A stretch of 9,668 nucleotides of DNA. Source: CAZYZQ01 sp964652075. Lineage in GTDB: Bacteria > Bacillota > Clostridia > Oscillospirales > Oscillospiraceae. The stretch lies in assembly GCA_964652075.1 (NCBI GenBank), contig CAZYZQ010000091.1, positions 1-9,668 on the forward strand. The letters run 5' to 3'. Shown here one piece after another: positions 1 through 5,509 of the stretch (within the stretch, counting starts at the first letter, position 1; every line of letters begins with the position of its first letter). The notes under the pieces are model-generated. The model saw only the letters and a program-made list of their open reading frames with translations, was not told where the DNA came from and ran no database searches. The translations under genes and the position numbers were made by a program.

Positions 1-61
1 CATCAAGCTCATGCTCGCAAACGCCCATCGGATGCGCGAGCAGGAGGCGGCGGGCGTCTGA
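1..61 (+). CDS. 3' end of an unidentified upstream gene (partial)
   Basis: An open frame entering from the left edge (first full codon at base 2) ends in TGA at 59-61 and gives a 19-residue tail ending REQEAAGV. Its stop codon shares the A with the ATG of the next gene (TGATG), an arrangement typical of translationally coupled genes. That overlap is the main reason for calling it real. The tail is too short to assign to a family. It also carries an AGGAGG at 42-47 that could serve the next gene. Confidence 0.5.
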   Translation, partial: IKLMLANAHRMREQEAAGV

Positions 62-435
62 TGTACTGGGGCGCTGTTCTGGCCTTCGCGCAGGAGGCTC
101 TGAGTCTCACGCCGGATCATCCGTTCTCCAAGTATCCGGACTATGTTGTACTGAAGCATCCGGCGACCGGGAAATGGGCGGGCGTGCTCATGTCCGTTCC
201 GCGCGCAAAGCTCGGCCTGACAGGGACGGGCGAGGCGCGGATTTTGAATCTCAAATGCGGGGAACTGGTGCTCGGGTCACTGCTGGGTAATCCCGGCTAT
301 CTTCCCGCATACCACATGAGCAAGGCCCAGTGGGTCAGTGTCCTGCTGGACGGGACGGCTTCCCTGCCGGAGATCGAACGGCTGTTGGAGCTGAGCTATG
401 AGCAGACACGGCCGAAGGTGCGGAAAAGGAGATAA
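61..435 (+). CDS. MmcQ/YjbR family protein
   Basis: A 124-residue protein of the MmcQ/YjbR family (CyaY-like fold), which is often annotated as DNA-binding but has no firmly established biochemical role. The family pattern is visible throughout: KYPDYVVLKH near residues 24-33, a GKW segment, VPRAKLGL near 47-54, ILNLKCGELVLGSLL near 61-75, PAYHMSKAQWVSVLLDG near 82-98, and a C-terminal LLELSYEQT helix followed by a basic tail. Length is normal for the family. The frame stays open upstream to the window edge. The ATG at 61 was chosen because it places the conserved KYPDY at the usual distance from the N-terminus and overlaps the stop of the preceding gene. AGGAGG at 42-47 is 13 bases away, a rather long spacing, so translation may depend on coupling. 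A strong terminator follows. The family call is firm; the cellular function is not. Confidence 0.88.
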   Translation: MYWGAVLAFAQEALSLTPDHPFSKYPDYVVLKHPATGKWAGVLMSVPRAKLGLTGTGEARILNLKCGELVLGSLLGNPGYLPAYHMSKAQWVSVLLDGTASLPEIERLLELSYEQTRPKVRKRR

Positions 436-441
436 AAATTG

Positions 442-475
442 CTTCCGGCGCCCACTCAGGGCGCCGGAAGTTTTT
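442..475. terminator. Strong bidirectional intrinsic terminator
   Basis: A perfect 12-bp inverted repeat (442-453 with 459-470, CTTCCGGCGCCC) has a 5-base loop and is followed by TTTTT at 471-475 on the plus strand. On the minus strand the same hairpin is followed by AATTTTTATC. It lies between the stop of the MmcQ-like gene (435) and the stop of the convergent SLOG gene (475), so it can end transcription of both. Confidence 0.92.
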
Positions 476-990
476 CACACAGTCTGGAAGCGCAATGGGT
501 CAATCAAGTGGATTTCCCGCCCCAATTTTTGGGCGTATCGTTCCGTCCTCGCTGTCCCGCCCCGCCGTTCGCCGTTGTAGACAGCCAGTAAACAGCCGGC
601 ATGCTCCACCAGATAGCGGTTACGCTTGAGCATACAATTCTTATTGTACTCCCTGCTCACATACACAACACTGTTCGCCTGTTCCAGAATAGAACAATAG
701 ACTTCCCGCGCTTGCTCCGACCACGCATCCGCCTGCCCTTCACAGGGCAGGATACAGTGGAGCTTCAGCGCGGGATTCTCTTTTTTCAGCGCAAGCACGG
801 CCAGCGCCGCCCAGGTGTCGGTTCCCTCCGCCATGCCGGAGAGGAAATCCGTGAACCCGGCCTCCACCAGCTTGGCAATCTGCGCAGTCAGCTCTTTTTT
901 CAGCGCAACACATCCGGCGTCTTTCTCATCGCAGCGCCACGGGAATTTTTTCGGGCGATGGCCTGTGAAGGCACAACTTTTCCTTTCCAT
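475..990 (-). CDS. SLOG family (DUF1273/YpsA-like) Rossmann-fold protein
   Basis: A 171-residue cytoplasmic protein of the SLOG superfamily, DUF1273/YpsA-like branch. SLOG domains are Rossmann-like folds thought to bind nucleotide-derived ligands as sensors or processing enzymes. The N-terminal CAFTGHRPKKFPW (residues 6-18) is a hallmark of the branch. The ligand-binding SGMAEGTDTWAA follows at 51-62, and a C-terminal loop AVYNGERRGGTART precedes the last strand ending in HLIDP. The start is taken as the ATG at 990, because a GAGAGG at 999-1004 sits 8 bases upstream. An in-frame TTG at 996 would leave only 2 bases of spacing. The gene has its own near-perfect promoter (1041-1070), is divergent from an XRE regulator, and ends at the terminator shared with the MmcQ-like gene. 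Such proteins are frequent on mobile elements of Clostridia. The ligand and role here are unknown. Confidence 0.87.
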   Translation of the reverse strand: MERKSCAFTGHRPKKFPWRCDEKDAGCVALKKELTAQIAKLVEAGFTDFLSGMAEGTDTWAALAVLALKKENPALKLHCILPCEGQADAWSEQAREVYCSILEQANSVVYVSREYNKNCMLKRNRYLVEHAGCLLAVYNGERRGGTARTERYAQKLGREIHLIDPLRFQTV

Positions 991-998
991 CTCCAAAA

Positions 999-1004
999 CC
1001 TCTC
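999..1004 (-). promoter_or_regulatory. Ribosome binding site that sets the SLOG start
   Basis: GAGAGG on the minus strand lies 8 bases before the ATG at 990 and only 2 bases before the upstream in-frame TTG at 996, which favours the ATG. Confidence 0.7.
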
Positions 1005-1013
1005 TAATTCATT

Positions 1014-1031
1014 TGGCATACTGCGATGCCA
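1014..1031. promoter_or_regulatory. Inverted repeat TGGCAT-N6-ATGCCA, candidate operator
   Basis: Perfect 6-bp arms (1014-1019 and 1026-1031) flank six bases, in the leader of the SLOG gene directly after its predicted transcription start near 1034. The extended half-site TTGGCAT (1013-1019) recurs at 1056-1062, between the -10 and -35 of the SLOG promoter. The spacing suits a dimeric regulator, perhaps the adjacent XRE protein. It could instead form a weak hairpin in the leader RNA. Confidence 0.45.
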
Positions 1032-1040
1032 CCTACAAAA

Positions 1041-1070
1041 ATTATATCGGTTCTGTTGGCATGTTGTCAA
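1041..1070 (-). promoter_or_regulatory. Consensus promoter of the SLOG gene
   Basis: Read on the minus strand, a perfect TTGACA (1070-1065) is separated by 18 bases from a perfect TATAAT (1046-1041). The predicted start near 1034 leaves a leader of about 44 bases. The -35 overlaps the -35 of the divergent XRE promoter. Confidence 0.85.
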
Positions 1071-1092
1071 GCTGTGGAGCCATTTTCATAAT
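1064..1092 (+). promoter_or_regulatory. Promoter of the XRE regulator, sharing the -35 with the divergent promoter
   Basis: TTGTCA at 1064-1069 and CATAAT at 1087-1092 are separated by 17 bases. The near-palindromic TTGTCAA means the same bases give TTGACA on the other strand. An alternative plus-strand promoter, ATGACT (1091-1096) with TATACT (1113-1118), is possible. Its start would fall at the ribosome binding site, so it is less likely. Confidence 0.6.
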
Positions 1093-1095
1093 GAC

Positions 1096-1110
1096 TTATC
1101 AAATTGGTAA
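1096..1110. promoter_or_regulatory. Palindrome TTATCAA-A-TTGGTAA, candidate autoregulatory operator
   Basis: Seven-base arms (1096-1102, 1104-1110) match at six of seven positions around a central A. It sits at the predicted transcription start of the XRE gene, where a bound repressor would block its own promoter. Small XRE repressors commonly autoregulate this way; binding here is inferred. Confidence 0.45.
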
Positions 1111-1140
1111 GATATACTCAGAAAAAAGAGGGGGCAAGTT

Positions 1141-1434
1141 ATGACAGCAGACCGAATTAAAGAATTAAGAACAGCAAAGGGCTGGACGCAAGCGGAACTC
1201 GCTCGTCGTTTGCATATGAGACGAAACGGTATTAACTCTTGGGAGCAGGGCCTGTCCATGCCATCGCCGCCTCTTCTTGTTGAATTGGCAAAAGTATTCA
1301 GCGTTTCTACTGACTACCTTCTGGGTGTGGAACGGAGTGCAAGCGTGAATGTGACTGGATTAAACGAACGGGATGTTGCAATACTGGCCGAATTGGCAGA
1401 TCGACTGCGCCAATACAACAACGAGAAGGATTGA
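1141..1434 (+). CDS. XRE-family (Cro/C1-type) transcriptional regulator
   Basis: A 97-residue DNA-binding protein. An N-terminal HTH_3 domain spans about residues 5-62: RIKELRTAKGWTQAELARRL is helix 1 to 2, INSWEQG is in the recognition region, and LAKVFSVSTDYLLG closes the domain. The remaining 35 residues (NVTGLNERDVAILAELADRLRQYNNEKD) look like a short helical tail that could mediate dimerisation. The Shine-Dalgarno GAGGGGG lies 6 bases before the ATG. The gene is divergent from the SLOG gene, and candidate operators lie in the shared spacer. Control of SLOG expression and of its own promoter is therefore the natural inference. This is the size and architecture of regulators found on phages and integrative elements, although no integrase is visible. 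Confidence 0.9.
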   Translation: MTADRIKELRTAKGWTQAELARRLHMRRNGINSWEQGLSMPSPPLLVELAKVFSVSTDYLLGVERSASVNVTGLNERDVAILAELADRLRQYNNEKD

Positions 1435-1461
1435 ATGTCATCAGCCCTTACTGTTATGTAA

Positions 1462-1483
1462 AATCTCCGCTATTGCAGAGATT
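1462..1483. promoter_or_regulatory. Inverted repeat upstream of the second HTH gene
   Basis: AATCTC (1462-1467) and GAGATT (1478-1483) are perfect arms with an inner GC/GC pair (1469-1470, 1475-1476), and the hexamer TGTAAA flanks both sides (1457-1462, 1483-1488). It may be an operator or a small RNA hairpin just upstream of the ribosome binding site. A weak promoter-like TTGAAT (1431-1436) with extended -10 TATGTA (1455-1460), spacer 18, overlaps it. Confidence 0.35.
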
Positions 1484-1501
1484 GTAAAGGGGCTGGGTAC
1501 G

Positions 1502-1708
1502 ATGATTCACTATGCGCCCTTGTGGAAAACAATGGCCAAGCAAAACGTTACAACCTATACGCTGCGGTTCAAGTACGGCATGAGCCATGCGACTGTTCAG
1601 CGGCTTCAGGCGGATATGCCGGTATCGACGCATACGCTGAATAAGCTATGTACGATCCTGCACTGCCGTCTGGAAGATATTGCGGAATTTATCCCGGATG
1701 AACAGTAA
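1502..1708 (+). CDS. Small Cro/C1-type HTH protein (HTH_26-like)
   Basis: A 68-residue protein that is almost entirely one Cro/C1-type helix-turn-helix: YAPLWKTMAKQNVTTYTLRFKYGMSHATVQRLQ (4-36) is the DNA-binding core, and STHTLNKLCTILHCRLEDIAEFIPDE (42-67) the closing helices. Proteins of this form with the ending DIVEYVPDE are common in Clostridia, often on mobile elements. The frame is open further upstream. The ATG at 1502 was chosen because it begins exactly at the domain edge and has AAAGGGG at 1486-1492, 9 bases upstream. The gene lies 67 bases after the XRE gene on the same strand, so it may be co-transcribed or use its own weak promoter. A hairpin terminator follows directly. The target is unknown. 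Confidence 0.85.
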   Translation: MIHYAPLWKTMAKQNVTTYTLRFKYGMSHATVQRLQADMPVSTHTLNKLCTILHCRLEDIAEFIPDEQ

Positions 1709-1747
1709 AAACCCTATGGGACTGTGAAAGCAGAACCATAGGGTTTT
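1708..1747. terminator. Bidirectional terminator hairpin
   Basis: A perfect 12-bp stem (1708-1719 with 1736-1747, AAAACCCTATGG) encloses a 16-base loop that can add a CTG/CAG pairing. The T-rich end of the right arm serves the plus-strand HTH gene. On the minus strand the stem ends in five T residues and would end transcription of the YczE-family gene. It starts at the last base of the HTH stop codon. Confidence 0.8.
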
Positions 1748-1762
1748 GGTATTTCCGGGGCC

Positions 1763-2425
1763 TCATTTTGTATCACTGATCCTCGCGAGGCGCTGCATCG
1801 GTGCTTTGCAGAGGCGGTTGAACAGGGCCACGACGCGGCCGACGAGGAGCATGGCGCAGATCGTGCCAATGCCGACGCCGACGAGCTTGTGCGCAAAGAT
1901 CAACCCGATGGCACAGGAGATGGCGACGCAGGTGATATCCAGCACGTTCTTGCCGAAGCCCATGTCGCGGTGCAGGCGGTCGCCGACCGCCTTGGCGAGG
2001 CTGTCGGCTGGGTTCGCGATCAGGCGCATATCCACCATCATCGCCGCACCGACGCCGGTCAGGACAAGCGCGACCAGCAGGAGCACGACATTCTGCCAGA
2101 TGGCCGGAAAGTGAAAGTCGAGAAAGCGGTCGAACACATCCAGAAGCAAACTGAAGACGAAGCTGAACGGCAGCTGCAGCAAGTCGCGCCACTGGCGGTT
2201 TTTCCCTTTGATTGGGAACTGCACCGCCACAAACAGCGCGTACATACAGAACGTCAGGGCGGCAAAATTCAGTGAGAAGATATTCGAGACAACAAATGGC
2301 ATGGAGATCAGCGCCGATGCGCCGAGGCCCGTCTTCGTTGTCAGCGTAATGCCCGCGGCAAGCAGGACAACGCCGGCGAGATAAAAACCGGCTCTGGCGG
2401 GCCAGAAAGAGCGATCCTTCAACAT
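1763..2425 (-). CDS. YczE-family (DUF6198-like) integral membrane protein
   Basis: A 220-residue polytopic membrane protein resembling the YczE/YyaS family. It has hydrophobic spans at about residues 12-30, 40-70, 85-100, 112-132, 163-178 and 182-204. Family-like features include the glycine-rich TKTGLGASALISMPFVVSNIFSL (30-52), the DMRLIANPADSLAKAVG loop (132-148) and a late VGVGIGTICAMLLVGRVVALF (182-202). YczE-type proteins have no established biochemical activity; some are annotated as putative transporters. The start is supported by GAGGTGG about 6 bases upstream of the ATG and by a near-consensus promoter (2446-2474). The gene is convergent with the HTH gene and divergent from the flippase. 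I cannot assign a substrate. Confidence 0.82.
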   Translation of the reverse strand: MLKDRSFWPARAGFYLAGVVLLAAGITLTTKTGLGASALISMPFVVSNIFSLNFAALTFCMYALFVAVQFPIKGKNRQWRDLLQLPFSFVFSLLLDVFDRFLDFHFPAIWQNVVLLLVALVLTGVGAAMMVDMRLIANPADSLAKAVGDRLHRDMGFGKNVLDITCVAISCAIGLIFAHKLVGVGIGTICAMLLVGRVVALFNRLCKAPMQRLARISDTK

Positions 2426-2445
2426 ATTTCACCACCTCAACGCCT

Positions 2446-2474
2446 ATTATAGTTGATTTCTCAGGGAAGTGCAA
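2446..2474 (-). promoter_or_regulatory. Promoter of the YczE-family gene
   Basis: On the minus strand, TTGCAC (2474-2469) and a perfect TATAAT (2451-2446) are separated by 17 bases. The leader is short, with GAGGTGG just before the start codon. For the divergent flippase the plus strand shows only weak candidates: TTGATT 2453-2458 with TTCTAT 2476-2481, or an isolated TATACT at 2500-2505. Confidence 0.8.
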
Positions 2475-2522
2475 CTTCTATTCTCCGCGGGATTGTCCAT
2501 ATACTTTTGCGAGGTGATGGGG

Positions 2523-4043
2523 ATGAAACAGCAGTCGTTTTTGCGCAGCGCGCTGCTTTTGACGGTTGCGAATCTCTGCCTGCGCGTGGTGTCGATGCTG
2601 TTCCAGATCTATCTGACGCGGCGCGTTGGCGCGGCGGGGATCGGGCTGTTGCAGCTGACGATGACCGTCGGGATGCTGGCTGTCACGCTGGGCAACTCCG
2701 GCGTGCGCGTGGCATCGATGTACCTGCTCTCCGAGGAGCGCGGGCTGCGGCGGCGCGGCGGGATGCGCGCGGTGATGCGCGCATGCCTCGGGTATGCGCT
2801 GGCCATCAGCACGCTTGCCGCGCTGGCGCTCTGGTGCGCCGCACCGTGGCTGGCAGGCGTGTGGCTGGAAAACGCCGGTGCGCGGCCGGGCCTGCGGGCG
2901 TTTGCGCTGTTTCTGCCCGCGACTTGCCTTGTCAGCGTCCTGTCCGGCTATTTTACGGCCTGCGGAAAGGTCGGGCGGCTGGTGGCCGTCGAGTGCGGCG
3001 AACGGGTGCTGTCGATTTTTCTGACCGTCCTCCTGCTTGCGCGGGCCGGGCAGGAGATTGCGGGCTGCTGCACGGCCATTATTCTGGGCGGGAGCCTGTC
3101 CGGCGTGGGCAGCCTTCTGGTGCTGGGCGCAATGTACGGGCGGGATGCCCGTCATATGCAGCCGGCGGGGGGCGTGCAGCCGGTGCGGCGGCTTTTGAAG
3201 CTCTGCATCCCGCTGGCGCTGAGCGAATACCTGCGCTCACTGCTCGGGACGTTGGAGCACCTACTCATCCCGCGCGGGCTGGAGAGAAGCGGCAGCAGCT
3301 ACGAAAGCTCGCTGGCCGCCTACGGCACTATTCACGGCATGGTCTTCCCTGTCATCACGTTTCCGACCGCCGTGCTCTACGCAATCGCGGATCTGCTCGT
3401 CCCCGAGCTTGCGCGCAGCCACGCGGCGGGGCGGCAGACGCGGATGCGTCTGCTGTCGCTGCGCTCTTTGCGGCTGGGGCTGATCTTCTCAGCTGCTTCA
3501 ACCGGCGTCCTGTTCGCCTGCGCCAACCCGCTCGGGCAGCTGCTGTTTCGCAGCGCGGAGGCCGGACGTTTTATCCGCATTTTTGCCCCTCTGGTACCGA
3601 TGCTCTATATGGACACGATCGTCGACGCGGGGCTGAAGGGACTGGGCGAGCAGGTGGCCAGCGTGCGCTACAATACGATCACCTCTACGCTGGATGTTGT
3701 GCTATTGCTGCTTTTACTGCCGAAATTCGGCATCGGCGGCTATTTTTTCTGCTTTACGGTGACGCATGGGGTGAACTTCCTGCTGAGCGTGCGGCGCTTC
3801 TGCAGCAGCAGCGGCGTTGCGTTCCCCGTGCGGTCTTTCTGCCGGATGCTGCTGACGGCGGGGCTGCCGTGTCTTGCCGCCTGCCTGCTGACGCCGGGAT
3901 GGCTGCCGCTGTGGCCGCAGCTCGGCCTGCGCGCCGGGGTGTTCTTTGCGCTGTTTTTCCTGCTGCTGCCGCTGGGCGGGCGGGAGATGGACGAGGATCT
4001 GCACTGGCTGCGCGGCCGGATCCGGCCACACAGCCCCACCTGA
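2523..4043 (+). CDS. SpoVB-like MOP/MATE-superfamily lipid flippase
   Basis: A 506-residue polytopic membrane protein of the MOP exporter superfamily, polysaccharide-biosynthesis/SpoVB branch. Members move lipid-linked oligosaccharides or cell-wall precursors across the membrane; SpoVB is needed for spore cortex formation. The start FLRSALLLTVANLCLRVVSMLFQIYLTRRVGAAGIGLLQL (6-45) is typical of SpoVB-like proteins, as is YGTIHGMVFPVITFPTAVLYAIADLLVPELARSHA (267-301). About 12-14 membrane segments can be drawn, ending near residue 485. A 15-20 residue basic tail follows. The ATG at 2523 was chosen because GAGG (2511-2514) lies 8 bases upstream. An in-frame GTG at 2469 has no ribosome site, and the ATG at 2517 is too close to the GAGG. 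A 12-bp hairpin terminator follows. True SpoVB cannot be told from paralogues of the same family here, so no symbol is given. Confidence 0.85.
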   Translation: MKQQSFLRSALLLTVANLCLRVVSMLFQIYLTRRVGAAGIGLLQLTMTVGMLAVTLGNSGVRVASMYLLSEERGLRRRGGMRAVMRACLGYALAISTLAALALWCAAPWLAGVWLENAGARPGLRAFALFLPATCLVSVLSGYFTACGKVGRLVAVECGERVLSIFLTVLLLARAGQEIAGCCTAIILGGSLSGVGSLLVLGAMYGRDARHMQPAGGVQPVRRLLKLCIPLALSEYLRSLLGTLEHLLIPRGLERSGSSYESSLAAYGTIHGMVFPVITFPTAVLYAIADLLVPELARSHAAGRQTRMRLLSLRSLRLGLIFSAASTGVLFACANPLGQLLFRSAEAGRFIRIFAPLVPMLYMDTIVDAGLKGLGEQVASVRYNTITSTLDVVLLLLLLPKFGIGGYFFCFTVTHGVNFLLSVRRFCSSSGVAFPVRSFCRMLLTAGLPCLAACLLTPGWLPLWPQLGLRAGVFFALFFLLLPLGGREMDEDLHWLRGRIRPHSPT

Positions 4044-4069
4044 GCGCATTTACATCCCAAAAACCTGAA

Positions 4070-4105
4070 ACGGGAGATGCCTGCCGGCATCTCCCGTCTT
4101 TTCTG
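4070..4105 (+). terminator. Intrinsic terminator after the flippase gene
   Basis: A perfect 12-bp stem (4070-4081 with 4086-4097, ACGGGAGATGCC) has a TGCC loop and is followed by CTTTTCTG. It lies between the convergent flippase and dipeptidase genes. In the minus direction the stem is followed by a poorer T tract (TTCAGGTTTTT), so it may act in both directions but better for the plus strand. Confidence 0.85.
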
Positions 4106-4110
4106 TGTGT

Positions 4111-5508
4111 TTATTTGCCGCACAGGTCGATGATTGCCTGTGCGAAGATCTCAGCGGAGAGCTTGAGATCCTCCACGCGCATGAACTCATTTGCGCCGTG
4201 CATATTGTTCTCGACCCCCAACATCGCGCAGCCGTAGGCGACGCCGTTTTTCAGGTGGTGCACGTACGTTCCGCCGCCGATGGACATCGCCTCGCCGGGG
4301 AGACCGGTGTACTTCGTATAGCAGGCGAGCAGTGTGCGGACAAAATCGGAATCCGCGCTGACATGGTGCGGCGGCGACATGGGGTCGTCCGCCAGCGTCA
4401 GCCCCTCGGCGGCACAGGCGCGCATCGCAACCTGCTTCATATTCTCCTCCGTCGCGCAGACCGCCGTCCGGCTGTCGAATACCGCCTCGAAGCCCTGCGC
4501 GTCCCAATGCAGCATGTTCAGGCTCAGGGTCAGCGGGCCGGAGATCTCGTCCTCCATCGCCACGCCGAGGGCGCGGCCGAACCAGTCGCCGTGCGGGAAC
4601 AGCTTCGCCATCGCCCGCGCCGCGCGCGTTGACGCGCAGTTGTCCAGCGGCAGCGCTGAGAGCAGCGCAAACAGGCCGGTCAGGGCGTTGTTGCCCTTCT
4701 CCGGCTCGGCCGCATGGGCGCCGACGCCGACAACATGAATGGCAATCGCGCCGTCCTGCGCCTGCGCCGTGTATTGCAGCCCGGTCTTTTCAGCCGTCTT
4801 TTCGCACGCGGCCTGCATATCGGCAAGGGAGACACCGGCGACAACCGCGTCCGCCGTATCGGGCACGACATTGATCTTGAAGCCCGCGTCGGCGGAGAGC
4901 ACGCGCGCACCGGACTCACCGTCCCACTTTGCCGAGACGCTTCCGCGGAACATGCCCTTCTCCGTGTTGATCAGCGGGAAGTCGGCGTCGGGCGAGAAGG
5001 TCATCGGCGCCTCCGGCTCGGTGGCATAGTAGTGCGCAATGTCGCCGGAGCCGCACTCCTCGTCTGTGCCGAGCAGCAGGCGCACGCGGTGCTTGAGCGG
5101 CACGCCGAGGTCACGGACACACTGCATCGCCCAGAGCGCTGCGACGGCGGGGCCCTTGTCGTCCGCTGTGCCGCGGCCGTAAATCTTCCCGTCCTGCACC
5201 ACCGGCTCGAACGGGTCGCAGACCGTCCAGTTATTTGCCACGGGCACAACGTCCAGATGCGCCAGCATATCGAGGCCCGGCTCGCCGGGCAAGTCGATCG
5301 TGCAGACATAGTTATCCCAGTTTTTGACCTCGAAGCCGCGCGCCGTGCCGAGCTCCATGGCCTTCTCCAATGCCGCGCGCGGGCCGGGGCCGAAGGGCAT
5401 ATCCGGCTGCGCGTCGCCGCGGTCGCTGCGGATGCGGACGAGCGTTTTGACGTCCTCGATCATCTCCGGCAGGTGCCGGTCAAAATAGGCCTGAATCTGT
5501 TCTTTCAT
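4111..5508 (-). CDS. pepV: PepV-type M20 dipeptidase (Xaa-His dipeptidase family)
   Basis: A 465-residue cytosolic zinc dipeptidase of the M20A/PepV-Sapep family, which hydrolyses dipeptides to free amino acids. By comparison with Lactobacillus PepV (about 470 residues), the dinuclear zinc site is complete: H84 in MLAHLDVVP, bridging D116 in GRGTADDKGP, E151, D174 and H437 in NNMHGANEF, with E150 as the general base in GTDEECGSGD. Lid-domain substrate residues also match in N213, H265 (GAHAAEPEKGNNA) and R347 (FDSRT). There is no signal peptide. GGAGAGG sits 6 bases before the ATG and lies within the end of pepT, whose stop codon is one base upstream of this start. The two peptidases are therefore surely co-transcribed and probably translationally coupled. 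Specificity among PepV/Sapep-like enzymes cannot be fixed from sequence. Confidence 0.93.
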   Translation of the reverse strand: MKEQIQAYFDRHLPEMIEDVKTLVRIRSDRGDAQPDMPFGPGPRAALEKAMELGTARGFEVKNWDNYVCTIDLPGEPGLDMLAHLDVVPVANNWTVCDPFEPVVQDGKIYGRGTADDKGPAVAALWAMQCVRDLGVPLKHRVRLLLGTDEECGSGDIAHYYATEPEAPMTFSPDADFPLINTEKGMFRGSVSAKWDGESGARVLSADAGFKINVVPDTADAVVAGVSLADMQAACEKTAEKTGLQYTAQAQDGAIAIHVVGVGAHAAEPEKGNNALTGLFALLSALPLDNCASTRAARAMAKLFPHGDWFGRALGVAMEDEISGPLTLSLNMLHWDAQGFEAVFDSRTAVCATEENMKQVAMRACAAEGLTLADDPMSPPHHVSADSDFVRTLLACYTKYTGLPGEAMSIGGGTYVHHLKNGVAYGCAMLGVENNMHGANEFMRVEDLKLSAEIFAQAIIDLCGK

Positions 5509-5509
5509 C

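Noticed and set aside
601..1110. Plus-strand open frames opposite the SLOG gene and its promoter
   Set aside because: The minus-strand SLOG protein has clear motifs, promoter and ribosome site; the plus-strand products match nothing.
1014..1110. Possible attachment site or repeat array in the AT-rich spacer
   Set aside because: The repeats are short half-sites within promoters, and no integrase or matching copy elsewhere in the window supports an attachment site or CRISPR.
1773..2474. Alternative minus-strand frame (233 codons) over the YczE-family gene
   Set aside because: It is Arg/Cys-rich and has no ribosome site. The neighbouring frame gives a coherent membrane protein with GAGGTGG upstream.
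2500..2505. TATACT as a -10 for the flippase gene
   Set aside because: It has no acceptable -35 and would start transcription at the ribosome binding site itself.
2453..4237. 594-codon plus-strand open frame in another frame over the flippase
   Set aside because: It is Arg/Ala-rich with no membrane segments or motifs. The overlapping frame encodes a clear SpoVB-like membrane protein with a proper ribosome site.
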